Shown: one piece after another, positions 1 through 9,698 of the stretch
Layout of the letters: every line of letters starts with the position of its first letter
How positions within the stretch are numbered: position 1 is the first letter of the stretch
Assembly (NCBI GenBank): GCA_964606015.1
Contig: CAZSEZ010000013.1
Location: 1-33,399 of the forward strand
DNA length: 33,399 nucleotides
Direction of reading: 5' to 3'
Origin: Hyella sp964606015
GTDB taxonomy: Bacteria; Cyanobacteriota; Cyanobacteriia; Cyanobacteriales; Xenococcaceae
Notes under the pieces: generated by a model
What the model saw: only the letters and a program-made list of their open reading frames with translations
Told to the model about the DNA's origin: nothing
Databases searched by the model: none
Made by a program: the position numbers and the translations under genes

Positions 1-150
1 CAGATAATAGTTTTATTTTGTAAATAATTTTGTTATGTAAAATTCCTTATAGATTTTATGATCTACTTAGTCAAATAGCAAAAGCCCTTAGAAGGAAACC
101 TCATCTGGTTTAAAATCGGAATCTAGTAAATAGAAGTTAGACTCCTTTGA

Positions 151-933
151 ATGAATAATAAAAGCCAGACCCAATCAGGATACCACCATAATTCGGTGAT
201 ATTACTCCCTCTGCTAACTTGTTTACTGATTTTTCTTACAGGCTGCGTCAATTATGATGTTGGGGTAAACTTTAGCAGTCCTAATAATGGCAAGATTGTT
301 CAAAACATCAAAGTGAGTAAGCAACTACTGAGTTTAGATCGCTCTGATGTTCGTCGCTGGCTGGGAAGTATTGAGTCCAGAGCAAGACAGTTACAGGGAA
401 AAGTTGAAAAACCCAATCCAGAAGAGCTTCTAGTTACCGTTCCTTTTATTAATGGTGCAGACTTTGCAAGTAAGTTTAACCAGATGTTTCATAGTGATAT
501 CCCGGTAACCTCTGCTATTGTTCGCCAAAGTGATCCTGAGGTAATTAAACTTGACTCTCAAATTTCGTTTCAACAGAATAATTTGCTACTGTTCGAGCGC
601 AACAGTCTTGATCTTAGTGTCGATCTAAGAGCGCTCAGTATTCTAACTGATAGGGAAAAGATACAGGTAGATAATGATCGCTTAATAGACTTTGAATTTG
701 TCCTTAACACATCTGGTATTGCCAGATCAGTATCGGGAACAGATCATCTAATGCCAGTGGGAAAAAGCATTAGTAAGAATCTGGTGTGGCATTTACAGCC
801 AGGTGTTACTAATCATATTGAAGCAGTTTTTTGGCTACCTAGCCCTCTTGGTTTGGGTGCATTACTGGTTTCTCTGATAATGATTATCGGCTTTTACCTA
901 AAGTATCGACGTTTGCCCGGAGTTTCCTCTTGA
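151..933 (+). CDS. DUF3153 family lipoprotein
   Basis: Predicted lipoprotein of 260 residues. A hydrophobic stretch at about residues 17-31 ends in the lipobox LTGC (Cys32), so the mature protein should be lipid-anchored on the outer face of a membrane. A second hydrophobic helix near residues 231-247 (GLGALLVSLIMIIGFYL) is followed by the basic tail KYRRLPG, so the C-terminus is also membrane-anchored. The text after the lipobox (VNYDVGVNFSSPNNGKIVQ) and the later RARQLQGK and FINGADFASKFNQ segments match my memory of the cyanobacterial DUF3153 family, whose function is unknown. The start has no strong Shine-Dalgarno, but it leaves a normal length before the signal helix. The gene stands alone, with a tRNA gene next. 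Family assignment is fairly firm; function is open. Confidence 0.8.
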   Translation: MNNKSQTQSGYHHNSVILLPLLTCLLIFLTGCVNYDVGVNFSSPNNGKIVQNIKVSKQLLSLDRSDVRRWLGSIESRARQLQGKVEKPNPEELLVTVPFINGADFASKFNQMFHSDIPVTSAIVRQSDPEVIKLDSQISFQQNNLLLFERNSLDLSVDLRALSILTDREKIQVDNDRLIDFEFVLNTSGIARSVSGTDHLMPVGKSISKNLVWHLQPGVTNHIEAVFWLPSPLGLGALLVSLIMIIGFYLKYRRLPGVSS

Positions 934-981
934 GCCGAGCTAGCTCTAGATTTAATTTTGATCTTTACAGATGCGATATGC

Positions 982-1011
982 TTGCAAAAATTGAGAAAAA
1001 CGTGCTATACC
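982..1011 (+). promoter_or_regulatory. Putative promoter of the tRNA-Val gene
   Basis: TTGCAA (982-987) and TATACC (1006-1011) are separated by 18 bp, a plausible -35/-10 pair. It would start transcription near 1018, about 25 bp before the tRNA. It is a pattern match only. Confidence 0.4.
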
Positions 1012-1043
1012 TATTTAGGCAGTTGGATTAAACTGTAAGTTAG

Positions 1044-1117
1044 GGACGTATAGCTCAGTTGGTTAGAGTACATCGTTGACATCGATGGGGTCCCCCGTTC
1101 GAGTCGGGGTACGTCCA
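1044..1117 (+). tRNA. tRNA-Val (anticodon GAC)
   Basis: The cloverleaf folds fully. The acceptor stem GGACGTA pairs with TACGTCC. The D arm is GCTC/GAGT. The anticodon stem is CATCG/CGATG around loop TTGACAT, giving anticodon GAC for valine GUC/GUU codons. The T arm is CCCCG-TTCGAGT-CGGGG with the conserved TTCGA. A discriminator A follows at 1117. CCA is not encoded, as is common in cyanobacteria. Confidence 0.97.
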
Positions 1118-2026
1118 TTTCGGATATATTTTGTGTAGATTGAGTTTTTCTTTTGTAGAGTACTTGTTGGTAGAGTTTTGATACCTATAAGGTTTCTTAT
1201 CTAATGACCTTGACCTAGTAATTTTGTACGTGATTAAGATTCCTATTTTGTCAACTTAACTTTTCAGGTTGTACTTATCATCACGTCTAATCATTAGTTG
1301 GGTTTGTTGATTTCTAATTTTTGTTAAGGGTCTTGCTCCTACTTGAAATTTTGCACTGAGAGAGGCAAATTTGAGGGTTAAAAAAGCAAGGATGGTGTAA
1401 TTTCACTGTGCAATTGGTTTGTTTATGACTTGTTTGAAAATTCACGGATATTACTTCTCAAATTAAATTTTATCCGTATTTCAGATGGGAATCATCCTGC
1501 TTTAGTAGCGAGTTAATCGGTTAGTGCATCTCAATAAGGTTCTCGATTATTTTCGATTTCTCTATATTGTCTATTATCGATAGTAATGATAGAAATAACT
1601 AAAGTTTTCGTACCGAGTAAGATTTTTTTTAAAGTACTTAAGTTTAGCTAGGAATCTCGCATTTGGTTTGGTAAGGCAAGTACTTTCTAATGAAAAATCG
1701 TTAAATTTTGCAGTTTTCTGACATTTGCGATCGCAATATCTTGATATTTACTTTTAACTGCACTTTGCTGTGTTTATGTCAATATTTTTATTATTAACTT
1801 TTATTGATAATTTTGTTAGTAATCACTCAAGCAATTGGTAACAATTTGTAACGCAATGTGTCAGTATTTTTATAAAATTGTGTCAAATAGAGAGATGTGC
1901 GGTTTTACTGCAACATTTTTTGATAAAAACATTTAACAATAGCCCGTTGTCTGAGTAGGCAAGCGAACCTGTCAGAACCGAAACTACGCAAGTCGCCCCG
2001 AAAGAGAAAGAAGGAGAATCAAGTCT
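1118..2026. other. Long AT-rich spacer and chlH leader
   Basis: This 909-bp spacer between the tRNA and chlH contains no convincing gene on the plus strand: every ATG I followed stops within about 26 codons and lacks a ribosome site. It holds one HIP1 octamer near 1728. At 1839-1853 the text GTAACAATTTGTAAC resembles, but does not match, an NtcA box. The last 90 bp (about 1935-2010) are clearly less AT-rich than the rest and probably form the transcribed chlH leader. I recognise no riboswitch class in it. Confidence 0.5.
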
Positions 2027-5000
2027 ATGTTCACTAGCGTCAAGTCCACCATACGTCGCGTAACGCCAGAAGATTTAAATGGGCGTGATTTGCTTAAGGT
2101 GGTCTATGTCGTGCTAGAGCCTCAGTATCAAAGCACCTTGACTGAGGCAGCAAAGAAAATCAACCAGAGTAATCCTCATCTAGCAGTAGAGCTGAGTGGT
2201 TACTTGATTGAAGAATTGAGAGATGCAGAAAATTACAGCAATTTTCAAGCAGATATCGCAGAGGCCAATATTTTTGTGGCTTCTTTGATATTTATCGAGG
2301 ATTTAGCCCAGAAGATTGTTGACGCTGTTACTCCTCATAGAGATAACCTGGATGCTGCAATTGTGTTTCCCTCGATGCCTGAGGTTATGCGACTTAATAA
2401 GCTAGGTAGTTTTTCTCTAGCTCAGTTGGGACAATCCCAGAGCGTAATTGCTAAGTTTATGCGCAAGCGCAAAGAGCAATCTGGAGGTTCTTTCCAAGAC
2501 TCCATGCTCAAGCTCTTGAGAACTTTACCAAAGGTTCTTAAGTATTTACCTGTTGAAAAGGCACAAGACGCACGCAATTTTATTCTTGGTTTCCAGTATT
2601 GGCTTGGTGGTAATGCAGATAACTTAGAGAATTTTCTCTTGATGTTGGCTGACAAGTATGTTTACCAGGATAAGAACGTTGCTGAAGGCGTTGATTATGA
2701 GCAGCCTGTTGTATACCCAGATATGGGAGTCTGGCATCCTCTCGCTCCAGAGATGTTCGAGGATGTTAAAGAGTACCTCAATTGGTACAACAGTCGAACT
2801 GATATTTCTGATGATCTCAAGGATCCTCTCGCGCCTTGTGTAGGGATAGTCCTGCAGCGGACTCACATTGTCACTAAAGATGATGCTCACTATGTAGCTT
2901 TGGTTCAGGAACTGGAAGCTATGGGAGCGAGAGTTGTTCCAATTTTTGCTGGTGGCTTAGACTTTTCCAAACCAGTAGAAGAATACTTCTGGGAAGTTAC
3001 CAGTGGTACCCAGAGAGAACCCCTCGTTGATGTTGTAGTTTCTTTGACAGGTTTTGCCTTAGTTGGGGGTCCTGCAAGACAGGATCATCCTAAAGCGATC
3101 GAATCTCTGAAGGCTCTTAACCGTCCTTATATGGTGGCGTTGCCTTTGGTCTTCCAAACTACTGAAGAGTGGGAAGATAGTGAGCTAGGTTTACACCCTG
3201 TACAGGTAGCACTACAAATTGCGATCCCAGAACTAGATGGAGCGATTGAACCCATAGTTTTATCTGGACGCGATGGTAATACTGGACGTGCGATCGCACT
3301 ACAAGATCGGATTGAAGCGATCGCGCAAAGAGCCATGAAATGGGGAAGCTTGCGCAAAAAACCCAAACTAGACAAAAAAGTTGCCATTACAGTTTTCAGT
3401 TTCCCCCCCGATAAAGGAAACGTTGGTACTGCTGCTTACTTAGATGTATTTGGTTCTATCTACGAAGTACTCAAATCCCTCAAGGGTAACGGCTACGACT
3501 TACCAGAATTACCTCGTAACCCCAAAGAGCTAATGGAGATGGTCATCAACGATGCCACTGCTCAGTATGCATCTCCAGAGCTGAATGTAGCTTATAGAAT
3601 GTCTGTAGAAGAGTACGAAAGACTTACTCCCTATTCCCAGAAACTGGAAGAAAACTGGGGACAACCACCAGGAAACCTCAACAGCGACGGTCAAAACCTC
3701 TTAGTTTACGGCGCTCACATCGGTAACGTATTCATTGGGGTACAACCAACCTTCGGTTACGAAGGTGACCCAATGTTGCTACTCTTCTCCAAATCTGCTT
3801 CTCCTCATCATGGATTTGCAGCTTATTACACTTACCTAGAAAAAGTCTGGGGCGCGGATGCAGTACTTCACTTTGGTACTCACGGTTCTCTAGAATTTAT
3901 GCCTGGTAAGCAGATGGGTATGTCGGGCGAATGTTATCCAGATAGCCTGATTGGCTCGATTCCCAATATCTATTACTACGCAGCGAATAACCCTTCCGAG
4001 GCAACTATTGCCAAACGTCGCGGTTATGCTTCGACTATCTCTTATCTAACTCCTCCTGCAGAAAATGCTGGATTGTATAAAGGCTTGAAAGAGCTAGGAG
4101 AGCTAATTGGTTCTTACCAAAGTCTTAAAGATAGTGGTCGTGGTATCCAAATCGTTGATACCGTCATGGATCAAGCACGGATTTGTAACCTGGATAAAGA
4201 TATTGAGTTTCCTGAGAAACCAGCTAAAGAGCTGACTCAAGAAGAAAGAGATACCATTATTGGTAAGGTTTACAAGCAACTAATGGAGATTGAGTCTCGC
4301 TTGTTACCTTGTGGCTTACACGTAGTTGGTAAACCACCTACAGCAGAAGAAGCAGTAGCAACTCTTGTGAATATCGCTTCTCTAGACCGTGAAGATGACG
4401 GTATTCTTTCTTTACCTCGTATTATTGCTCGAAGCATTGATCGCAACATTGACGAGATTTATGCCAATAATGACCGTGGTGTCTTAGAAGATGTCCAACT
4501 ATTCCAAGACATTACCCAGGCAACTCGTGCCGCAGTGGGTGCGTTAGTCCAAGAGCAAATCGATGCTGATGGTAGAGTATCCAAAGTAACCATGCTTAAC
4601 TTCCTCAATATCGGGAAAAAAGCACCTTGGGTTAAAGCTCTACAAGATAATGGTTTTGATAATGTAGATAAAGACCTGCTCAAGCCTGTATTTGAATATC
4701 TTGAATTCTGCCTCGAACAAGTTTGTGCAGATCAAGAGTTGGGTGGTTTGCTCAAAGCACTAGAAGGTGAATATGTCCTTCCTGGCCCTGGTGGTGATCC
4801 TATCCGTAACCCAAATGTATTGCCCACTGGTAAAAACATTCACGCTCTCGACCCTCAGTCAATTCCTACTCAAGCTGCGGTCAAATGCGCCAAAGTAGTT
4901 GTAGATCGTTTGATTGACCGTCAGAAACAAGATAACGATGGTAACTTCCCTGAAACCATTGCTTGTGTACTTTGGGGAACAGATAACATCAAAACTTACG

Positions 5001-6016
5001 GCGAATCTCTCGCTCAAATCATGTGGATGGTGGGAGTTCGTCCCGTACCCGATGCTCTTGGTAGAGTGAACAAGCTAGAGTTGATTCCTCTAGAAGATTT
5101 GGGTCGTCCTCGTATCGACGTAGTTGTTAACTGTTCGGGAGTATTCCGCGATTTGTTCATCAACCAAATGAACTTGCTCGATCAAGCAGTGAAAATGGCG
5201 GCTGAGGCTGATGAGCCTCTGGAGATGAACTTCGTTCGCAAACATGCTCTAGAGCAAGCTGAAGAAATGGGCATTAACTTGCGTCAAGCAGCAACTCGTA
5301 TATTCTCTAACTCTTCTGGTTCCTATTCTTCTAATGTCAACCTGGCTGTTGAGAATAGCACTTGGGAAGAAGAAAAAGAGCTACAGGATATGTACCTCAA
5401 CCGTAAGTCTTTTGCTTTTGATTCTGATAATCCTGGAATCATGAGTGAGAACCGTCAAATCTTTGAGAAATCGCTCAAGACTGCTGATGTGACTTTCCAA
5501 AACTTGGATTCTTCGGAAATCAGTCTTACAGATGTATCTCACTACTTTGATTCTGATCCTACGAAAATTGTTGCTGGTCTACGCGACGATGGCAAGAAAC
5601 CTACTTCCTTTATTGCTGATACGACAACTGCTAACGCGCAAATCCGAAGCTTGTCAGAGACTGTCCGCTTGGATGCTCGTACCAAACTACTCAATCCCAA
5701 GTGGTATGAAGGTATGCTTTCTCACGGATATGAAGGTGTGCGTGAAGTCTCCAAACGACTAGTAAATACTATGGGTTGGAGTGCTACAGCAGATGCAGTA
5801 GACAACTGGGTCTATGAAGATGTAAATACTACTTTCATCGACGATCCTGAAATGTGCAAGCGTTTGATGGATTTGAATCCCAACTCTTTCCGCAAGATTG
5901 TGGGGACTCTACTCGAAGTCAACGGACGTGGTTACTGGGAAACTAGCGAAGAAAATCTTGATAGACTGCGTGAGTTGTATCAAGAAGTAGAAGACAAAAT
6001 CGAAGGGATTGATTAG
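2027..6016 (+). CDS. chlH: Magnesium chelatase subunit H (ChlH)
   Basis: This is the large porphyrin-binding subunit of Mg-chelatase. With ChlI and ChlD it inserts Mg2+ into protoporphyrin IX in an ATP-dependent step, the first committed step of chlorophyll synthesis. The 1329 residues match the usual ChlH length. An N-terminal DUF3479-type region (about residues 10-180) precedes a CobN/Mg-chelatase body. Recognisable family text includes DAVLHFGTHGSLEFMPGKQ, LPGPGGDPIRNPNVLPTGKN and CVLWGTDNIKTYGESLAQI. The start is set by AAGGAG at 2011-2016, ten bases before ATG. chlI and chlD are not in the window. It is a single transcription unit, with a strong terminator 50 bp downstream. CobN of cobalamin synthesis is the alternative family, but the ChlH-type N-terminus and the cyanobacterial setting favour ChlH. 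Confidence 0.97.
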   Translation: MFTSVKSTIRRVTPEDLNGRDLLKVVYVVLEPQYQSTLTEAAKKINQSNPHLAVELSGYLIEELRDAENYSNFQADIAEANIFVASLIFIEDLAQKIVDAVTPHRDNLDAAIVFPSMPEVMRLNKLGSFSLAQLGQSQSVIAKFMRKRKEQSGGSFQDSMLKLLRTLPKVLKYLPVEKAQDARNFILGFQYWLGGNADNLENFLLMLADKYVYQDKNVAEGVDYEQPVVYPDMGVWHPLAPEMFEDVKEYLNWYNSRTDISDDLKDPLAPCVGIVLQRTHIVTKDDAHYVALVQELEAMGARVVPIFAGGLDFSKPVEEYFWEVTSGTQREPLVDVVVSLTGFALVGGPARQDHPKAIESLKALNRPYMVALPLVFQTTEEWEDSELGLHPVQVALQIAIPELDGAIEPIVLSGRDGNTGRAIALQDRIEAIAQRAMKWGSLRKKPKLDKKVAITVFSFPPDKGNVGTAAYLDVFGSIYEVLKSLKGNGYDLPELPRNPKELMEMVINDATAQYASPELNVAYRMSVEEYERLTPYSQKLEENWGQPPGNLNSDGQNLLVYGAHIGNVFIGVQPTFGYEGDPMLLLFSKSASPHHGFAAYYTYLEKVWGADAVLHFGTHGSLEFMPGKQMGMSGECYPDSLIGSIPNIYYYAANNPSEATIAKRRGYASTISYLTPPAENAGLYKGLKELGELIGSYQSLKDSGRGIQIVDTVMDQARICNLDKDIEFPEKPAKELTQEERDTIIGKVYKQLMEIESRLLPCGLHVVGKPPTAEEAVATLVNIASLDREDDGILSLPRIIARSIDRNIDEIYANNDRGVLEDVQLFQDITQATRAAVGALVQEQIDADGRVSKVTMLNFLNIGKKAPWVKALQDNGFDNVDKDLLKPVFEYLEFCLEQVCADQELGGLLKALEGEYVLPGPGGDPIRNPNVLPTGKNIHALDPQSIPTQAAVKCAKVVVDRLIDRQKQDNDGNFPETIACVLWGTDNIKTYGESLAQIMWMVGVRPVPDALGRVNKLELIPLEDLGRPRIDVVVNCSGVFRDLFINQMNLLDQAVKMAAEADEPLEMNFVRKHALEQAEEMGINLRQAATRIFSNSSGSYSSNVNLAVENSTWEEEKELQDMYLNRKSFAFDSDNPGIMSENRQIFEKSLKTADVTFQNLDSSEISLTDVSHYFDSDPTKIVAGLRDDGKKPTSFIADTTTANAQIRSLSETVRLDARTKLLNPKWYEGMLSHGYEGVREVSKRLVNTMGWSATADAVDNWVYEDVNTTFIDDPEMCKRLMDLNPNSFRKIVGTLLEVNGRGYWETSEENLDRLRELYQEVEDKIEGID

Positions 6017-6064
6017 TTTCCTTATTCTCTTTCTATCTCAGATAATTTAAGCTGAATTATTAAG

Positions 6065-6099
6065 CAGGTGTACATCAGTTTTGTACGCCTGTTTTTTTT
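6065..6099 (+). terminator. Rho-independent terminator of chlH
   Basis: A 9-bp stem CAGGTGTAC/GTACGCCTG (one G-T pair, 9-base loop) is followed by eight Ts at 6092-6099. It lies about 50 bp after the chlH stop. Confidence 0.9.
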
Positions 6100-6105
6100 A
6101 TGCAC

Positions 6106-6142
6106 AAAAAAAATATGCAATCACTTGGTAGTGAACTGCATA
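6106..6142 (-). terminator. Rho-independent terminator of the 6202-6930 gene
   Basis: Read on the minus strand, TATGCA and TCACT pair with AGTGA and TGCATA around a small internal loop. The stem is followed by eight Us (the A run at 6106-6113). It sits 60 bp past the stop of the minus-strand gene and almost abuts the chlH terminator, so the two insulate converging genes. Confidence 0.85.
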
Positions 6143-6201
6143 CAAAATATCTTGAGTGATCAAATCAAAAATGTTTCGATCCTTGTTAAAGATCTAGATT
6201 T

Positions 6202-6930
6202 CTATTTGAGATCGACTTTATTAGCTGCTTTTCTGCGCTTGAGGACAGAAGAACCACCAAAAAATCCACCAACTGCTAGTAAACCTAGAGCAGGAGAGAA
6301 CTCAAAAGGAACAGCAGTAACAGTGATTTGGTTGAAACCAGCTGCTACACTTGCGCTGTCGGAGCCATTTTCACTTAGGGTGATACGTAGGTTAAATTCT
6401 TCACTTTCTCCAGTGATATCAATATCTGTATTGTCAAGAAAAATAAAAGCTGAGCCTGAGCCAAAGTTTGGCGCTGTTGTGGGTTCACCAACGTTAGTAA
6501 TCTGACCATCATCTTGTGATATTAGTTGCACTACAAAAGCATCTAGTGCGTTGCCTGAATCTCCACTAAAAGCAAAGTTAAATCCGACTGCAATACGTCC
6601 ATCGACATCTACAGAACGGATTGTAAAAGTGCTAGAAGTTTGAGCAAAACTGTTACTGTCACCAGGGAACGTGTTTATAAAGGAAGTAGCACTAGATCCT
6701 GGATTAGCGCCAAACAACAAAAGGTCACCAGTATTATTGAAAGCATCATCAAAGCCATCAGGAGAAGCATTGACAGCGATAGGGTCATCTTCTGACACAG
6801 TAAATACCTGTCCAGAGGTTAAGAAATCTCCTGGACTGAGGTTTGCAATCGCTTGAGCGGATGGAGCAAAAGCCAAAACTGCTGAACCAGCAGCTAACAA
6901 AGCTCCAATATGTTTAAATACTTGAGTCAT
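6202..6930 (-). CDS. Secreted protein with VPFEFSP C-terminal sorting tag
   Basis: A 242-residue exported protein of unknown function. Residues 1-27 form a signal peptide (hydrophobic core with AFAPSAQA before the cleavage point). The middle is rich in Ser, Asp, Asn and Gly, with a beta-sandwich-like pattern and no cysteine. The tail, residues 207-242, has the PEP-CTERM plan: a short motif (VPFEFSP), a small-residue hydrophobic helix, then the basic cluster LKRRKAANK. In exosortase systems such tails are cut and the protein is delivered to the cell surface. The same motif ends the protein at 9904-10758. No exosortase gene is in this window, so the processing enzyme must be elsewhere. Transcription appears monocistronic and has its own terminator. 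The tag assignment is good; the body is unassigned. Confidence 0.75.
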   Translation of the reverse strand: MTQVFKHIGALLAAGSAVLAFAPSAQAIANLSPGDFLTSGQVFTVSEDDPIAVNASPDGFDDAFNNTGDLLLFGANPGSSATSFINTFPGDSNSFAQTSSTFTIRSVDVDGRIAVGFNFAFSGDSGNALDAFVVQLISQDDGQITNVGEPTTAPNFGSGSAFIFLDNTDIDITGESEEFNLRITLSENGSDSASVAAGFNQITVTAVPFEFSPALGLLAVGGFFGGSSVLKRRKAANKVDLK

Positions 6931-7434
6931 AATTATCAGGATATAGTCTAAGAATTGACTTGTACAAATTGTGTGTATCTAGATATTTATCGATTTATTC
7001 CGAACTAGCTAAATAAGCAAAATGTATATAGCTAGCCGATCAAACCATATCTCTTCAGATTATAGGTTTGAGCTATAGAGCCTGGCTTCAGTATTTATCT
7101 GGAGAATTATTATTTACTTTTAGACTGGTTTAATCGCTAATCTCAGCTTTCTTGATACGATTTATCTGTACACCAATCTATCCTGTAAGCTTTTGGCGCT
7201 AACAAAAGTTTTTTATAATTGACATAATGACTCAGTATTTTTACACATAAATGTTAAAAATATCGCGTTTATTGAAAGCTTGAATTATGATTTTTGATCA
7301 TTGGCTTATGTAGTTAGTTGGATAAATAATTAAGGGATAGTGATTTGGGGAAAAGGTAATCCGTTGAATTTCCGATTTTAGATTTATTCTAACTACTGGG
7401 TGACTAATCACAAATTACGAAGAAATAAAATAGC
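6931..7434. other. Intergenic region, no gene seen
   Basis: This 504-bp AT-rich stretch lies upstream of the minus-strand tag protein and downstream of the epimerase. It should contain the promoter of the former. The longest ATG-started plus-strand frame I found (7022 on) is 18 codons with no ribosome site. A small hairpin ATGAT-TTTTG-ATCAT lies near 7287-7301. I see no terminator for the epimerase. Confidence 0.4.
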
Positions 7435-8385
7435 TTAGCTATACAGAGGTTTGACCCATTCCCATTCTTTCGCTAGTCCTTCAGCTAGAGAAACTTGAGG
7501 ATTGTAACCCAAGATGCGCTTTGCCTTGGAAATATCTGCACTAGTATGACGGGCATCTCCTCTAGCTTTACCGACAAATTCTTTTTTGATGGGTTGTCCG
7601 ATTACTTGTTCCATGGTTGCTAGTACATCCATCAGTACGGCACGACTGCCACCACCAATGTTAAAGACTTCCCCGACAGCTTCAGGCACAGAACCAGCAG
7701 CTAGGTTAGCAGCTACAGCATCACTGACGAAAGTAAAATCTCTGGTTTGTTGTCCATCACCATAAATCGAGATTGCTTCATCTTTGATGGCAGCTTTAAA
7801 AAATTTGTGGAATGCCATGTCAGGACGTTGACGAGGGCCATACACAGTGAAGTAACGCAACGCCGTTACAGGAACATTAAAATTTTGTTGATACAGCCAA
7901 CACATCCTTTCTGCTGCTAGCTTAGTAATCCCATAGGGTGATACAGGCTGAGGACAAATAGTTTCTGGTGTGGGCATAGTTTCAGCATTGCCATATACAG
8001 AAGAAGTGGAAGCATAGACAATTCTTTGGAGCGAATCAACTTCTTTGGCTGCTTCTAAAATAATTTGAGTTGCGTTGATATTTCTCTCGGTATATTGACG
8101 GAAACCGTCTCCCCAACTTGCTCTAACACCTGCTTGTGCTGCTTGGTGGTAAACCACTGTAACGCCTTGGAGTAGCTCTAACCAGTCTAGTTTTTGGATG
8201 TCGCTTTCGATAAACTCAAAGCCTTCATATTGTTTGAGATGCTGGAGATTGGCTCGCTTGAGTTCAGGATTGTAATAGTCATTGACCTGATCGACACCAA
8301 TAACGCGATCGCCTTGCTGCAAGATCGTATCTGCTAAGTTGGAACCAATAAAACCTGCGACACCAGTGACAATATGAGTTTTCAT
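7435..8385 (-). CDS. NAD-dependent nucleotide-sugar epimerase (extended SDR)
   Basis: An extended short-chain dehydrogenase of 316 residues, probably a UDP-glucuronate or UDP-glucose 4-epimerase supplying sugars for exopolysaccharide or lipopolysaccharide. The N-terminal Rossmann motif GVAGFIG spans residues 8-14, with the acidic Asp32 of VDQ following the second strand, as in NAD-preferring members. The catalytic set is present: the Ser/Thr cluster ASTSSVYG near 125-132 and YGITK (Tyr151, Lys155). LRYFTVYGPRQRPDMA and the GDGQQTRDFTFV segment are typical of the UDP-glucuronate epimerase and dTDP-glucose dehydratase-like branch. The protein is soluble and cytoplasmic. No polysaccharide genes adjoin it and no clear Shine-Dalgarno precedes the ATG. 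The superfamily is certain; exact substrate cannot be fixed from sequence alone. Confidence 0.9.
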   Translation of the reverse strand: MKTHIVTGVAGFIGSNLADTILQQGDRVIGVDQVNDYYNPELKRANLQHLKQYEGFEFIESDIQKLDWLELLQGVTVVYHQAAQAGVRASWGDGFRQYTERNINATQIILEAAKEVDSLQRIVYASTSSVYGNAETMPTPETICPQPVSPYGITKLAAERMCWLYQQNFNVPVTALRYFTVYGPRQRPDMAFHKFFKAAIKDEAISIYGDGQQTRDFTFVSDAVAANLAAGSVPEAVGEVFNIGGGSRAVLMDVLATMEQVIGQPIKKEFVGKARGDARHTSADISKAKRILGYNPQVSLAEGLAKEWEWVKPLYS

Positions 8386-8546
8386 AAATTTATTTAATTT
8401 GAAAGTTATCTTATTTGGTACTGGAAAAGATTATAGGGTGCTGTCAGTGTGCTATCACTTCTAGTTTCATATTATTTGAATCTTTGTGTCACGATACTGT
8501 GAGTTGGTTGTCGTGAAGATCAAGATGAAAGCTACTTTTGCTTTGT

Positions 8547-9698
8547 TTATCTTCCTAGAGATAGTTCTTCTTTTCTGCCTAAAATCCCCTGGGGTCGCCA
8601 AATCATCAGAACCATCAGGATTAACCCGATAATCATAATTCTGAATGCGCCTTGGCGAGAGCTGTCAAAATCTTGAAGAAATGGCAGGTAGGGCGTAAAC
8701 CAGATAACTAATTTGGGTAAATAAAATCGAGTTAAGGCATCGTACGCCCAAAAGATAATGACTCCTAGTAGGCTACCAGGATTGCTGCCTGCACCTCCAA
8801 GCACAACCATTGTCCAGACATTGAAGGTTAGCAAAGGTTGGAAATTATCAGGATAGATTGTAGTTAGTTGCCAAGCATAAAAGGAGCCTGCAATTCCTGC
8901 GATCGCACCACCTAACATAAATGCTTGAAGCTTATACCAAAAGATATTTTTGCCTAAGGCTTTGGGGATTTCTTCGTCTTCTCGAATTGCTTTAAGAACT
9001 CTACCCCAAGGAGACTTGACCAAAAGTTGTAGTCCCCAATAAATGATTGCTAAGACTACTAATACTAGAAGCATCAAACCTGTTTTGTAGTTGTAGTCTG
9101 CAAGAGCAATGCATCCATTGATATAGATAGTCAGAATCAAACTTGTTGCGATCGCTCCCCAGATACCCAGAGAAATTTTACTGGCTGGTTTGTAGCTTTT
9201 GCCTTGAATTGAGTTACCCTCGCGCCATTGTGATCGCAAACTAGTAAAGAGCTGCCACAAAGCAAAGATCCCGAGAATGCTAAACACAACAAAATTAACT
9301 CCGTTGCCAAAAGCACTAGGTCGATAGCGGTCTAGTGGTAGGGGAAAACGCTGTACTCCAAAAGCCCCTTTTGTTAACCATTCTTCATTAAGTGCTACCA
9401 GTCGAATTACTTCGGAAACGCCAATAGTGACGATCGCTAGATAGTCTTCGCGCAGGCGCAGAGTAGATAGACCTATCAGAAATCCTAGTAAAGATGCGAT
9501 CGCTGCTCCTGCCAGTACGGAGATTATCAGCGGGACACCTTGGGAGCTTAGAAGAACTGTGGTGTAGGCTCCTACTGTCATAAAAGCTACATGACCAAAA
9601 TTAATCAAACCCGTATAGCCCCATTGCAAATTTAAGCCAAGAGCAAAAATGGCAAATAAACCAACGGAAGTTGTTAGAAAGACGAGATAGCCTACCAT
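8547..9698 (-). CDS. natD: Branched-chain/neutral amino acid ABC permease (LivM type, NatD-like)
   Basis: A 383-residue inner-membrane permease of the LivM/BPD_transp_2 family, one of two membrane subunits of a high-affinity amino acid importer. About eight to ten hydrophobic helices are visible. Family signatures are LNLQWGYTGLINFGHVAF near the N-terminus, LRLREDYLAIVTIGVSEV, the cytoplasmic coupling segment SPWGRVLKAIREDEEIPKAL, and the C-terminal WRPQGILG. The lack of a long N-terminal extension and the text of the first helices suggest NatD of the cyanobacterial N-I system rather than UrtC of the urea transporter; this choice rests on memory. The other subunits (NatA, B, C, E) are not adjacent, which fits the scattered nat genes of cyanobacteria. 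AGGTG lies just before the ATG. It is divergent from the gene at 9904. Confidence 0.82.
   Translation of the reverse strand: MVGYLVFLTTSVGLFAIFALGLNLQWGYTGLINFGHVAFMTVGAYTTVLLSSQGVPLIISVLAGAAIASLLGFLIGLSTLRLREDYLAIVTIGVSEVIRLVALNEEWLTKGAFGVQRFPLPLDRYRPSAFGNGVNFVVFSILGIFALWQLFTSLRSQWREGNSIQGKSYKPASKISLGIWGAIATSLILTIYINGCIALADYNYKTGLMLLVLVVLAIIYWGLQLLVKSPWGRVLKAIREDEEIPKALGKNIFWYKLQAFMLGGAIAGIAGSFYAWQLTTIYPDNFQPLLTFNVWTMVVLGGAGSNPGSLLGVIIFWAYDALTRFYLPKLVIWFTPYLPFLQDFDSSRQGAFRIMIIGLILMVLMIWRPQGILGRKEELSLGR

Noticed and set aside
2422..4683. Several minus-strand frames within chlH
   Set aside because: They are shadows of chlH, whose protein is continuous and full length.
6068..6505. A 145-codon plus-strand frame opposite the tag protein gene
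   Set aside because: It runs through two terminators and is antisense to a gene with a clear signal peptide and sorting tail; the translation has no recognisable features.
8547..9698. UrtC of the urea transporter
   Set aside because: The helix 1-3 text and the absence of other urt genes fit a NatD-like permease better, although this rests on memory of the families.
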